Below are positions 11,530 through 22,668 of a DNA stretch of 64,000 nt, piece by piece (position 1 is the stretch's first letter; the number at the start of each line of letters is the position of its first letter). The notes below the pieces were generated by a model that worked only from the letters and a program-made list of their open reading frames with translations, ran no database searches and was not told the DNA's origin. Source of the stretch: Siphonodentalium dalli (Eukaryota > Mollusca > Scaphopoda > Gadilida > Siphonodentaliidae); the NCBI GenBank assembly GCA_032622095.1, contig CP136066.1, forward strand, positions 167,412,664 through 167,476,663. The letters run 5' to 3'. A program made the position numbers and the translations under genes.

Positions 11530-11730
11530 GACTTAAGATTGTGGGGCGCCGTTCTTATATTTATTAGCTATTTATAGTGATATCAATAAGTCATTGTATC
11601 ATATCACTAAAAGAATATATGATATCACAAAATTGAATATATGATATATCTAAATATTTATGATATCATAAAATCGAATATGTGATATCACTATAATGCT
11701 TACTATTATGTGATATCGCTCTTTTAATAT
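11530..11730. repeat. ATGATATCAC short palindromic repeats
   Basis: About ten GATATC/ATATCAC words (for example CATATCACTA, TATGATATCAC, GTGATATCACT) in 200 AT-rich bases. No larger element ends were identified. Confidence 0.55.
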
Positions 11731-12019
11731 TTCAATATTCAAATTTCGTCAATACAATCCTAACATCGTGTGGCAATCCGATTGAATATCAATCGCTATC
11801 TAATCGTGAACCCCGATTAAGTATCTTCGCTATTCAATCGTGTGCGTGTTGGCTGAAAATCCACATAATAACCTATAAACATAGACGCCATTTATAGGAG
11901 GCGATCATTGGACTATTCGCTAGGTTGACATCAGGGGCGTGTCACGATTATGGTTTTATTGTGTAAAATCGGACATGGCATCTTTAAAGGGGCTCACCAA
12001 TACATTCAAAGCGTGTTCT

Positions 12020-12365
12020 TTTCAAATAATAAAATGGGTTCATGTCAAATAACAAAGTGGGTTCATAGGTAACAAAGTGGGTTCATAGATAACAAAATGG
12101 ATTCATAAATAACAAAGTGGGTCCATGTCAAATAACAAAGTGGGTTCATAAATAACAAAGTGGGTTCATGTCAAATAACAAAGTGGGTTCATAGATAACA
12201 AAGTGGGTTCATAAATAACAAAGTGGGTTCATCAATAACAAAGTGGGTTCATGTCAAATGACAAAGTGGGTGCATAGGTAAAACAGTGGGTTCATAAATA
12301 ACAAAGTTGGTTCATAAATAACAAAGTGGGTTCATGTCAAATAACGAAGTTGGTTCATGTAAAAT
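12020..12365 (+). repeat. Minisatellite, AACAAAGTGGGTTCAT unit
   Basis: About 16 copies of AACAAAGTGGGTTCAT joined by either AAAT/AGAT (period about 20) or GTCAAAT (period about 23). The two linker types are mixed along the array. Confidence 0.9.
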
Positions 12366-13095
12366 AGCATAAAAGTCTGTAAAAAAAACTATCATCAACA
12401 AGAACAGGAAAAAAATAGATTGACTTTTAGTTCATATTTTCATTGTTAATAACTCTTCAATAATGATATTTCGCATGTCAAAATCCTTGTCATATGTAAA
12501 CATTACTATCACAGTGGAATTACCGTTCAAAGTCCATGTAGTCCAATACGATACAAAAGTTTAATTAAAACTTAAGTATACACATTAGAAAAGGTCAAAT
12601 CATTGAAAAAATCATCACTAAATACACACATGCATGGTGACGTCATTCTGTAAATGTCAGACAAACTATTTGAAGCCTTGCATGTATTGCATTCGATATA
12701 ACAGTGATACCGCTTGATAAATAAACAGTGTTCGTATCACCAGTGCTTAAGATTGCTGCTGCATAGAAACCACAATCGCTCGTTATCTCCTACTCCCAGG
12801 AATGTTGAAACCACTTATGCACGTCTATATAAATTGATCAATTTCCAAACATCCATAGTGTCGGCATATTACTGATGGCATACATGCGATGCTCGCGGTA
12901 TTTAACAGCCGAAATTATATTCCAATTACATTCCACGGACTGTGTTTACCACGTAGATAGTATTAATTCAGCACGAAACAATAAAGAGCGTTTGTTGTTG
13001 TCTATTCATAATGACCACCGGGGCGTGTCGTTAAAACGAGTACAAATATAAAAATTAAAATATATCTATTTAAACGTATGATATTTATACGCCCT
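12366..13095. other. No gene recognised
   Basis: AT-rich. It holds only a family J end fragment at 12640-12680 (CATTCTGTAAATGTCAGACAAACTATTTG) and one ATAAAGAGCG motif near 12981. Confidence 0.4.
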
Positions 13096-13336
13096 GTCAC
13101 TAACTCGTGGCCATATTGGATCCACCAGGCCAAGTTACGTGGTTTTAGTGCTGCAGGTCAATGTTCTGGAGTAGCATTCCATATATGGAAGTAATGAATT
13201 ATTCAAAAGCTCCATATATGGAAATGCTACTCCGGAACTTTGACCTGCAGCACTTAAACCACGGAACCGAAGCTGGAAGAATCTCTTAAACAACGGAACG
13301 GGGCTGGATTAATCCAATATGGCCGCGACCCAGTGA
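13096..13336. mobile_element. Palindromic MITE, family M, copy 1
   Basis: The arms are inverse: GTCACTAACTCGTGGCCATATTGGAT ... ATCCAATATGGCCGCGACCCAGTGAT, then CAGGTCAATGTTCTGGAGTAGCATTCCATATATGG and inverse at the core. Copies occur at 14190-14482, 17682-17951 and 41094-41284. No clear target duplication. Confidence 0.8.
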
Positions 13337-13839
13337 TCTCGCTTATAGCGACGCAAGTTTAAAGTGGCGCGCTCGGTTTAAATTTATATAGTTTTTAATT
13401 CATATTTTTACTCGTTTTACTCGTCCGTATGCCTTGACCGCTGTGAAACAAAATAGCATATAATTTCGACTGTTCCAATATTCCAATATATATCCCATCG
13501 ATTGGTTCATATCTACTCTACAGCTACGCCCCAATATAGAGATCACATGCACTCCGCCAGTTCAAAACCTGGGAACTGTTTGATGTTTTGACAGGGAAGT
13601 TTCTAACATTGAAAAAGTGCATGGAATTTATTTCTTACTTAACTTCCGTTTCGTAGTAATGCATGTCACTGTAGGTGAAGGTTCAGAACGCTTCAGAACA
13701 TAAAACAATTAGCATGTTTTATACTGGTGGAATATGATATATACGGGCGTAACAAGAGTACTCGTGTCATGATCTAGGTAATCTGTGCGACACATTGTCA
13801 CTGAATGGGTCACTCTCGCCGTACAGTGGGAATGCATGG

Positions 13840-14189
13840 GTATACATACTTTCAGAATGTGACGAAAGGCATACATTCTTTGGCAAAATGAGAATGAACA
13901 CACATTTTTCCTAATGTGGTGAAATGTGCACAATCTTTTGCAAACGTGACAATTGGTACACAAGCATTCAGTGATGTTTGCTGAGGAGTGTGTGACAAAC
14001 GAATGGGAATGGGGACACAATTTTTCAGAATGTGGTAAAATATGCAGAATTACTATATAGCAAACGTGACAATGGGTACACACGTGGTAACAGGTATACA
14101 GTATTTGGCAAAAGTGGGATTGGGGACACAATTTTTCAGAATGTGGTGAAAATGTGCACAATATTTGGCAAACATGGCAATAGGCATTG
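13840..14189 (+). repeat. Degenerate minisatellite (TTTGGCAAA / TTCAGAATGTGGT units)
   Basis: Units of about 34-70 bases alternate GGGACACAATTTTTCAGAATGTGGTGAAA and TATTTGGCAAACGTGACAATGGG. The array resumes at 14490-14690 on the other side of a family M element, so that element was inserted into it. The 150-codon minus-strand frame over this region is read-through. Confidence 0.75.
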
Positions 14190-14482
14190 TTACTGGGTCA
14201 CGGTCATATTGGATCCATCTAGCCCCGTTCCGTTTTTTAGTGCAAAGCTCAGGAGTATATAATTCCATGGAGCATTTGGATCAGTCGACGTAAACATCTC
14301 CGTAATAATTATAATAATCAGATGAATTTATATGATATACTGAGTCGAAGTTTATGTCGACTGCATTTGGATATTCATAAATTCCATATATATATGGAAT
14401 GCTACTATACAGAACTTTGACATGTACCACTAAAAAATCGGAACGGGGCTGGATGTATCTAATATTGACGCGACTGAGTGAC
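14190..14482. mobile_element. Palindromic MITE, family M, copy 2, with a nested 82-bp MITE
   Basis: TTACTGGGTCACGGTCATATTGGAT ... GACGCGACTGAGTGAC ends, with AATTCCATGGA / TCCATATATATGGAAT near the core. The core is interrupted by the separate element at 14282-14363. Confidence 0.8.
14282..14363 (+). mobile_element. 82-bp MITE with 9-bp target duplication
   Basis: Ends CAGTCGACGTAAAC and GTTTATGTCGACTG. The flanks are identical 9-mers CATTTGGAT at 14273-14281 and 14364-14372. The copy at 56224-56304 is nearly identical in the opposite orientation, with a different 9-mer. A 9-bp duplication suggests a Mutator- or Merlin-type source; this is inference. Confidence 0.88.
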
Positions 14483-14489
14483 AAGGTAC

Positions 14490-15040
14490 ACCATAGTTCA
14501 TTGTGTTGAAAGGTAAATTAGAATGTGTTAAAGGGTATACCATATTTGACAAAGGTGGTACAGGGGACACAATTGTTCAGACTGTGGTGACAGGTGCACA
14601 GGCTTTGGTGAACGTACCAATTGATGCACACGTTTATTGGATGTTGTGAAAGATATACAGTGTTCGGCAAGAGTTGGAATGGGTACAACGGGTTAAAAAA
14701 AAAAATTCCCCTTCATGGTGGGAGCACAGGTCCCCATAACAAAAATTGACCCACCCCAATGATACTTAATACTACAGGATTAAATATAATTGGGGTGTGG
14801 GTCAAATTTTTTTCTTGGGACCTTGGGTCCAGTGTACTCAATACATAAAACATGGATCAATGCACGGTCCACACTCTTAAAAAGAACATATAGAAACCCA
14901 AATTATTAAGCCAATATTGGAATTTTGCATTACTCAAAACCAAATCCTATAAAGTTAGAAATTTTATGAGACCAAATCCTATTTAGTTGGAAATTGTATG
15001 GTCCCCCCCCCCAGTTGGAACCCCATAGCAACGTCCCTGC
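14490..15040. repeat. Minisatellite remainder, then TTGGAAATT-type repeat
   Basis: Units like TTGTTCAGACTGTGGTGACAGG and GTTCGGCAAGAGTTGGAATGGG run to about 14690. From 14885 to 15040 CAAATCCTATTTAGTTGGAAATTG, a C-rich tract and ACGTCCCTG resemble the repeat at 7070-7450. No gene seen. Confidence 0.5.
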
Positions 15041-15271
15041 CTCCGGATGAGAGCTGCGCTGATGCAGCATTAAAGATCCTGTACCGGTGCATTTTTTCTT
15101 ATAATATATGCGAGTCTCCCATATATATAAGGAGTGCACTGACTTACAAGATCAAGGTAAATATTGCTATGCAAATGTATTCTCTTATACATATGTGAGA
15201 CTCGCATATATACGATAATGCGTCGGCACATGGTGTTCACAACATTTCAGGAAGCTCTAGTCATGGAAGGG
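15041..15271. mobile_element. Two-hairpin MITE, family B, left end lost
   Basis: AGCATTAAAGATCCTGTACC, GTGCATTTTTTCTTATAATATATGCGAG hairpin, a CTTACAAGATCAAGGTAAATATTG linker, a second hairpin ending at 15225, and the right end GTCATGGAAGGG with TTAA at 15272-15275. The left TIR is missing. Confidence 0.75.
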
Positions 15272-15744
15272 TTAAACACTTATTTGTGAATTTACCCGGT
15301 TCTCAATGCTTTTAGAATTGGCAAGTGTGTAAACGAATATGTGCGGTTGATCAAAGAGCACGAACGACCAATATGGCGTTCAATAATAGTCAAACATAGC
15401 GAACAACCAAGGCTAATTTATGAATGCGATTTGATACTGTCTGGAGTACCCTTTCATTTATGTAATGATTTAAGGACGCCACCTTTGTGGCTTCACACAC
15501 TTGGCGTATAATTTTCTCGCTAACTTGTGGTGTAGGGGGTCATTATCTATATACGTGGATTTGCAATTACTGCCCAGATGTATATAAACATACGAATGCC
15601 CATAGGATATGGCAGGATAATTTATTTACAATACACACATGAATTTTACAATGGCAGTACCACATAATGAGGTAATGCTGTATATTGTTGGGGGTAGCCT
15701 AGCCCATCGGACTGTCTTCCTGCTACCCCCATTGCAAGTGTGTG
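15272..15744. other. No gene recognised
   Basis: AT-rich. TGGGGGTAGCC / GGCTACC-like short inverted words near 15690-15730 only. Confidence 0.4.
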
Positions 15745-15748
15745 TTAA

Positions 15749-16010
15749 CCCTTTCTATATTAAATACTCATTGACGAGTAGTTATCTCTTAGGAAATGTT
15801 CAGATAACAAGTTCAACAAACGACCAATCGTTTTTGAACTTATATTATAAGAACATTTCCCACCAAATTATACGAATACTTTTGCACTTGTATATTAGCT
15901 TTCCATCTCTCTGGCGTCTGCTTTTATAACTTGAAGATCCCTCCAAATGAATAATAGACCAATTCAATGTATAGTTTATAACTGATGGGAGAATCTATTT
16001 AGTAAATACA
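15749..16010 (+). mobile_element. TTAA-associated MITE, family C, copy 1
   Basis: TTAA at 15745-15748 then CCCTTTCTATATTAAATACT, TTAGGAAATGTTCAGATAAC, AACATTTCCCACCAAATTATACGAAT, TGGCGTCTGC and TAATAGACCAATTCAATGTATA. The same phrases occur inverted at 29235-29410 and in short form at 22669-22831. Confidence 0.7.
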
Positions 16011-16517
16011 GTACTACAGGGAAAGCGGCATTGTATACTGTTTCTCGGAAGATTAAATGTATTTTATTTTAATGTGTAACGTTTATAACATTATATATAT
16101 TATATAGGCAACTGCCTCCAATGGTCTATTACAATAAATCACAAAGTCATCTTATCTTATGACCTGCATAATGAGGTCGCCACCAACCGTCTGTAGAATT
16201 AACAAGTTTTCCCTCCTAATATATTAAAATACCAAACACTTAAAACAGATAATATACCAGATAGCATACAATTTGTTCACGCTCACTGAATATATCGTGC
16301 ACATTTGAAGAAATCAACACGCATATTGAGTCCGTGCCGCCATAAATCTGACACACACACCAGTACCAGTAATCGTATGATCACAGATGCAATTTAGGAG
16401 GAAGTGCATTGTGCTGTTCAAATATAATGGTATAGACCCGTTCTGTGTCAATATTCGAACCCATGCGTGTTCACACTGATACGCTTCCGAACTCGCTGTG
16501 AAATGGCTTCCTTTTAA

Positions 16518-16640
16518 CGATGTCCCCGTAGCTTAGGTGTTTAGGTCGTTCATAAGATATTTTCAGTCTGCATGGGCTAGACAAGGCTAGCGCGGATTCG
16601 ACCCCGACATGGATGAAAATCGGGACCGAAGCAAGCACAT
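16518..16640 (+). mobile_element. tRNA-derived SINE-like head, copy 2
   Basis: GTAGCTTAGGTGTTTAGG fits an A box and GCGGATTCGACCCCG fits a B box about 60 bases on, so a tRNA origin with an enlarged middle is plausible. The cloverleaf does not close well, so this is not called a tRNA gene. It ends ACCGAAGCAAGCACATTTAA, where the family E element is inserted; copy 1 reads ...CACATTTGAAGG there. Confidence 0.5.
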
Positions 16641-16644
16641 TTAA

Positions 16645-17158
16645 AGGCCCACCTAATTTTCGAACCCCAGATCACAAATGGTATATATAATATATACCAT
16701 ATATTATATAACATATACCATATATTATATACCATTTGAAAGAGGAAGCTCAAAAACAGTGTACTATTAACTTATCCGATGTAATAAACTGTGAACATGT
16801 TGTTCTTGTTGAGTTACCGACGTGCTTTTGTGCTAAAGTTTATTCTGTGTTGTGGTGCAAAGTGTATTATTTCCAATGGAGGGGGAATAACTATATATAA
16901 AGATATTTTCCATTGAAAATATACACGTTTAGTTTGAATTCTTATGCATGCTGGGAGGCATAACGGGGTACATCTTTCTATGATTTCAGCTGTTTTCTAT
17001 TTCTCTATATATAGACATTTTCTGAGGCACAGACGATCACATGCCTGGTGATGAATTATAGTATTTTATCATATTTTATGCCATATATGTTGTTATTAAA
17101 ACCGTATATCATGCAAGGCACGATAAAAAAAATAATCGGTGACTCGAAAATTAAGTGA
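16645..17158 (+). mobile_element. TTAA MITE, family E, copy 1
   Basis: TTAA at 16641-16644 then AGGCCCACCTAATTTTCG, CGAACCCCAGATCACAAATGG, an AT palindrome (16678-16737), GAAAGAGGAAGCTC, CCAATGGAGGGGGAATAACT, CAGCTGTTTTCTATTTCTCTAT and GACTCGAAAATTAAGTG. The right terminal bases and TTAA are missing. Confidence 0.75.
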
Positions 17159-17224
17159 ACAATCATACTAAGTCCATGCATCCATAAATCTGATATAAAA
17201 CGAAGGAGACACGGACCCATAATT

Positions 17225-17315
17225 ACGTAATTTCTCGTGACAGGAGTTCTCGTGACGTAATTCATCGTGATTAGCTTTCCTCGTGACGAGCGTTCATCGT
17301 GATGAGTTTTTCTGG
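17225..17315. repeat. Short TCGTGA(C/T) repeats
   Basis: Seven TCGTGA words spaced 10-17 bases apart (TTTCTCGTGACAGG, TTCTCGTGACG, TTCATCGTGATTAG, TCCTCGTGACGAG, TTCATCGTGATGAG). Confidence 0.6.
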
Positions 17316-17681
17316 TGATAAGCCGCCAGAACCTATATTCATCGATCTGTTGGCAGAATCACGATCAGCGACTACAGGACTAATTCCCCTGTTAATTAAA
17401 GTGGGCCCCGACATGAGCACCGTGTTGGTACTAATGCTCCTGCTAATGTTGGCCCCGGTGATGAAGCTATTGGCACTCAAACCAAATCTCAGTCAGACGA
17501 TCGACAAATATGTTAACCGCCATGGCTGACATCTGACCGGAAACGCGTGGATCATGGTCACGCATGCAGACAGATCTATCCGTGCTATACAGATTGTCGA
17601 TAATTTGTCGATAATGGCGCCAAATAATTATGAACGCATCGGCCACAACACAATCATGCAGGCTGAATGGTATAATAAGGT
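17316..17681. other. Overlapping open frames of unknown meaning
   Basis: Both strands stay open for 70-76 codons at 17271-17529. The minus frame (MSANSFITGANISRSIST...) follows a second minus frame ending IFVDRLTEIWFECQ. No splice sites or known motifs; coding status is undecided. Confidence 0.2.
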
Positions 17682-17951
17682 TCACTGAGTCGCGGCCATA
17701 TTGGATTCATCCAGCCCCCGTTCCGCGGTTTAAGTGCTACAAATCAAAGTTCTGGAGGTGCATTCCATATATGAAACTTTGAATATTCACCATTACATAT
17801 ATGGAATTCATGAATATTCGAAAGTTCCATATATGGAATTCATGAATATTCAAAAGTTCCATATATGGAATGCACCTCCAGAACTTAGACCTGTAGCACT
17901 TAAACCGCGGAACGGGGACTGGATGCATCCAATATGGCTGCGACTCATTTA
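17682..17951. mobile_element. Palindromic MITE, family M, copy 3
   Basis: TTCACTGAGTCGCGGCCATATTGGAT ... ATCCAATATGGCTGCGACTCA arms. The core repeats TTCCATATATGGAATTCATGAATATTC twice with its inverse, so it reads as several stacked small palindromes. Confidence 0.85.
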
Positions 17952-18265
17952 TCAATTTTATATAAGTCCTGACACTCCCCTGTATAATTAATGGATATCT
18001 CCTATAATGCCGTAAGGATCGGGGAACCCCAAGTTTTTCCTAAGATTTCACCAATGCAATATTCATCAAATATTCACCCGAATATTATAAGCATGCAGAT
18101 ATAGATACTTAATGACGGTTATTTCTTGCCATCTACATACACTTAATAGTTTACCATATACGCCCATCCAGCCCAGAATTACGATATATAAACCTCAATA
18201 CTGATCTGACCACGTGACAACATGAGTATTATATTGACTAAATAACGGAGATATTCAGAAATTAA

Positions 18266-18670
18266 AGGCTTACTTACTTTTTTCGAGTCACCGATTGTTT
18301 TGTTTATAATACCTTGATATACGGTTTTAATAACAATTCTATGACATAAAATATGATTAAAATACTATACTTCGTATATGTGAAACTTCTGTGTCTCATG
18401 AAAGAGTAATAGAGTAATAGAAAAGAGCTGAAATCATAGAAATATTTCCCCCATTTCAAAACAATAATGCAACAGAATTTAAACTCAGATATAGAGTTAT
18501 TCCCCTTCATTGAAATAAAAAGACTTTGCAGTACATCTCAGATGAAACTTAAGCACAGTAAACACGTCGGCACCTAAAAAAAAACACGTTCACAGTTTAT
18601 TACACTTAATAAATTAATAATACAATGTTTTGGAGCTTCCTCATTCAAATGTTCAAATGTGATCTGGGGG
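18266..18670 (-). mobile_element. TTAA MITE, family E, copy 2 (reverse)
   Basis: TTAA 18262-18265, AGGCTTACTTACTTTTTTCGAGTC, TAATAGAAAAGAGCTGAAATCATAGAA, AGAGTTATTCCCCTTCATTG, TTTTGGAGCTTCCTC and GTGATCTGGGGGTTAA. It abuts a family B fragment (18675-18745: GAGAATGCGCTGGCTTACAAGG..). Confidence 0.7.
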
Positions 18671-18745
18671 TTAAGAGAATGCGCTGGCTTACAAGGTCAA
18701 TGTAAATATTGTTAGGCCAGTATATTCTCTTATATATGCAGGGTT

Positions 18746-19208
18746 ATACCGGTGATCTATGCTGTGTCGTTGTGATTCATGGTTGAATATGTATATTGTG
18801 ATGTTTCGATAAAACTGCCACCAGCATGTTAATTGCATCATACAAACTTCTGATTGAAATCCAAATTCCAAAACACAAGACCTTGTATTTATTGGGGGGG
18901 GGGGGGGGGCAATGCAAACATGCCTTCAACACAAGTTTCGTGGAAATTGTGTTGTTGTTGGAAGAGGTGCCGGAAAAGTTAAAGCATCTTTATATACCTT
19001 ACTGCAGTTGGTAATGTTATTTACGTTTCGCGATGATGGCGATCGGTATTTACGTAGGTAAAATAAATGGGGCAATTGATGTGGCTCAGCGAGGTAATGC
19101 CGGTTAAGCCGTATAGATCTATCATTACACTATATTTAATCTCTAATCTATGTGAAGAAATCGCACCAGTGCACAGCTCACAGACATCCCAGCCATCCTG
19201 TAATGTCT
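18746..19208. other. No gene recognised; poly-G tract
   Basis: G18-type run at 18893-18909. Short frames here have no motif or splice context. Confidence 0.35.
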
Positions 19209-19212
19209 TTAA

Positions 19213-19470
19213 CCCTCAAATGACCGATGCTTCCTGGATTGTTTTGAAAACCATGTGCATTCTGTTATATTTGCGACTCTCCGATATGAATCCCTGCATA
19301 TATATAAGAGAATATACTGGCCTGACAATATTTACATTGACCTTGTAAGCCAGCGCATTCTCTTACGTATGCGTGGCTCCCTATGTGAGACTGGCATATA
19401 CATAAGAGAATGCACTGGCACATGATTTGTAATGCTGTACTAGCACAGCTCCCGTCATGAACCTCCGGGT
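19213..19470. mobile_element. Two-hairpin MITE, family B, copy 2
   Basis: TTAA 19209-19212 then CCCTCAAATGACCGATGC; hairpins CATTCTGTTATATTTGCGA.. and CGCATTCTCTTACGTATGCG..; TGACAATATTTACATTGACC linker; right end CCCGTCATGAACC. The right flank has drifted from TTAA to TTAT. Confidence 0.8.
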
Positions 19471-19807
19471 TATTTTTTTTTTAACGAAAACAATCTCTAC
19501 CAGTCATACTTTCTTTCTGACTATATGTCACCGACTGAGTACTAGAGTTTCGTACCATAAGGTACCATATACGGTAACCACATTGCACCGGCTTACGTTA
19601 CGAAAATGGCCCTCCTCCTTCGGGAATTCAAGATGGCCGTCTGAGTTCGAAAATTAGGCAATCTCTTAGATTCATGCCTTTAAATTTGAAGAACTAATAT
19701 AGGAGATTATTTTCCAAACTTAGGTTCAAATCAAACAGGTCTAGTCGGTCAAAATATGGGAGCTAGGTGAATTGCATGCAATCATGGAATTCACGGGTAC
19801 GATATAG

Positions 19808-20815
19808 TACACTGAAAATCTTGTTGATTAAAATCTCTAGTCAACACGTTGAGTGATAATTTGTTGAGCGGTTTGTATTCAGCGGTTGAGTAACGAGTAC
19901 TCGACAATGACAAACCATGATATCTGATTCTGATTTAATCAACACGTTAATTAATAGTTATAGGAACAATAACTCTATTTAAAACACTGTGCATATATAA
20001 TGGTAGTCATTTCGAGATGTTTAATCTACGTTTCAACATTATTTTTGGATCTATAAATGCAACATTGAGATGGGAGGAGATATAACCATAGTTATGTCGG
20101 AACTCCATAAGTGCATCGCCTCATTAAAGAGTAAACATTTTGAAGCCGGTGTTCTAATATCATGGACACCACAACAAATCCAGACATATATATGGATCAA
20201 ATATATCACAGGATAATTTAAAATCTCCCAACAGAGAGGCCAGATCATCACAGGCCAACATCAGGAAGAATGACACTCAGAAAAATAGAGGGCCGGACCG
20301 AACCACACATCGGCCTGTCTAATCATCCTCCACCACCAGATAGAAGAAATTGAAGACCAAAAAGAGTTTAAAATTGCTATTTTTTTTTATTTTTATTTTT
20401 TATTTCAAATAAAGCTAAAAAAAATGAGGGATTAAGGAGAGGCGCCTTTCGGCCCTTTCCACAATCCCGGGCTAGCCCCCCCCCCGAACCACCCACTTTA
20501 TCTCCCAAGAGACCATTTTCGGATAATATATCGTTCATTTAATAAATTTCCAGATATTTCTAAATCTGATTCGGTCGCTGATTCTAAATATATCGTTCAT
20601 TTCAGTCTCGAGAATTCTAACAGCACATATTCCTAGCCAACTCGTTTTCTTAACTGGGAAACCACATTTTTCAACTGTTGCGCAAAATCAGTCGTTTGTT
20701 GAGCGATTTCACTTTCAGTGTTGAGTTAAATTTTTACTCAACTCGTTGAGTAGAAATAGTTTACTCAACGTTTTACTCAATTTAGATAATCTTACTCAAC
20801 GAAATTTAGAGTGTA
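19808..20815. mobile_element. About 1-kb TIR element with TTGTTGA/TCAACGA ends (family H)
   Basis: Left end TACACTGAAAATCTTGTTGA, right end TCAACGAAATTTAGAGTGTA, about 15 of 19 matching after the first T. TAG flanks both (19805-19807, 20816-20818), a possible 3-bp duplication. Subterminal CTCAACG/GTTGAGT words repeat at both ends (19850-19890; 20690-20800). Another end of this family is at 62035-62085. No transposase found. 20300-20500 is low-complexity T/C/G-rich. Confidence 0.6.
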
Positions 20816-21002
20816 TAGCATGCAGGGCGTGCATGTTTGACTCCATCGGGTCGTTTGTGTTCAGTTTTGATGTGGAGGGTCTGTCTGTCGGAATATATTG
20901 ATGAGTGGACACAACCATCTAAATCATTCCCCATCGGCAACATGTAATGCTAAATGTTAAAACATGCCCTCGATTCATTACGGCACTTAGTCAAACTAGA
21001 AA

Positions 21003-21335
21003 ACTGTTGTCGAAAAAGAAATGGTGCCTTGCCATACTATTCGTGGAAATAAATTGGCATTTCCACAACTACCCTTTTCTTGCATAAAATTTCAGAATAA
21101 ACCCCCACCCCACACACCCCCTCCCCAGTTTGGCGACAGATGCGCAGACGCTTGGCGAACAATGCCACATTGATGGCCGAGGAATTAACATGTCCTATGA
21201 ATTACTTTTTTCGTTCATATTAAACAACCGATGGTATTATACACCATTCAGCTGCCAGAAAATGTTTTTTTCTGTACTGACTCGAGTTTCCCTATATACA
21301 CAAACGCCAAGGGGCATAATTTCAATTATTGTGCT
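21003..21335 (+). repeat. Dispersed repeat, partner of 3909-4262
   Basis: AAATGGTGCCTTGCC, GGAAATAAATTGGCATTTCCA, CGTTCATATTAAACAACC and CAAGGGGCATAATTTCA, inverse of the first copy. Holds a C-rich stretch (ACCCCCACCCCACACACCCCC). Confidence 0.65.
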
Positions 21336-21799
21336 TGTAATCTACATCTCGAAACTGAAAGTCCAATCTTTTTTGCATTCCACACAGTCGTAGCATGTTT
21401 CCGACCATTTAGTTTTCAGCGGAATATATGTTTGACATGTGTGGCATGTAAATTGTAAAACTAGATAAATATTAGATAAATATATGAGCTCTAATAGGCA
21501 GTTCGTGAATAACAAGACATAATCAGTAATTATTCAACAATAATGCCATTAGTGGAAGTTAGATAATAGGTTTCTGGCACGCAAAAATTCGATAGAACCT
21601 GATACACTAGAGGCTACGTTTACGAGTTGGTTCCATAAAACACAAGACTGGTCCCCTATACTCGTTCTATAAATACGTCTGACCCATTGCATGCCACTTC
21701 GATGTTGGTGTCTCCTGCTGATTCAACAGAAACAAGGCGGCATGGTTTGGAAATTGGGTTGTCTAACCTCCTAGTTTTTGAAAAACAGTTCATGCCAGA

Positions 21800-22015
21800 T
21801 TGTTCCAAATCTGCAAATCGTGTGTCTGTCATTTGTAGAATGAGGTCCCCAGAGGGTAAATTTAGTGGTGGTTTCCCTCACGGTGGGATAGCGTCACCAA
21901 ATTCACCCTCTGGAAACCTCATTCTGCTTTGACCTCAACTGCTATGGGAGACCTAGGATCAGCTTGAAGTTCCCCAGTTGAAGTTGGTAATGTTCACTCA
22001 TTAATCATTTCGATT
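21800..22015. mobile_element. Family J hairpin element
   Basis: TGCAAATCGTGTGTCTGTCATTTG, AATGAGGTCCCCAGAGGGTAAA and the inverse TCACCCTCTGGAAACCTCATTCTGC, then CAACTGCTATGGGAGACCTA and GTTGAAGTTGGTAATGTTCAC. Another copy follows at 22120-22255, broken by a 10-base GCATGCATGC-like insertion in its arm. Confidence 0.75.
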
Positions 22016-22668
22016 ATGCATTTTATCTTCTGCAAATTAGGGGATATAGAAACTTGTCAGAAGGGAAAAACTAAAACCAATGTTCATTTGAGACTATAGA
22101 TACTTCCCAGAAGATGACCTAAGCAGAATGAGGTCCCCATGCATGCAGAGGGTGAATTTGGTTATGCTTGCCCGCTGTGTGGGGAAATATCACTAAATTC
22201 ACCCTCTTGTGGACCTCACTCTTCTGCAAATGACAAAGTCACTATTTGCAGGCTTGGATTTTTCCAACCACTACCAAGTGTAAATTGTGTCGTTTTTAGA
22301 CAAAGGTCAGAATATTTTCACATTCCGTCGAAGTTTTATACTGATAGTTTCCAATCGTATTGAGGTGTTCGGTTGGACGGTTCCGTCATTTCGAAATTTT
22401 CGAAAGAGGTATCGGAATATTCCAACTCAACGTGGTGGCAAATCGATTTTGGACTTTGTTCTTCAATGAGAGGAGGGTAATTGGCATTCAAATGTGGACA
22501 CTCCAACATAGACCATCGTGCCACGTATCTGCGATCTAGGTGTGATGGTGGTTAACCATATTTCCTAAAGCCATACATAATATATTTGGACAATTTGTAA
22601 ACAAGCAGTCACTACACTTAAGATGGAACAGTTTTCGGAGCTTGCTGAGAAAAGATAGAGCATTTTAA

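Noticed and set aside
12020-12365. CRISPR-like array
   Set aside because: The repeats are contiguous minisatellite units with two short linkers, not repeats separated by unique spacers, and the genome is eukaryotic.
13709-14161. 150-codon minus-strand frame rich in Cys and His (HIRKNVCSF..)
   Set aside because: It is a translation of the degenerate minisatellite; the apparent Cys/His periodicity follows the DNA repeat and the frame ends at the element boundary.
16518-16640. tRNA gene
   Set aside because: A- and B-box-like words exist, but the spacing is long and the acceptor and anticodon stems do not close; a similar decayed copy at 171-345 points to a SINE.
17299-17529. 76-codon plus frame with a hydrophobic middle (VLVLMLLLMLAP)
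   Set aside because: No splice or start context; the opposite strand is equally open; not tied to the esterase as its missing membrane-anchor exon because no fitting donor follows.
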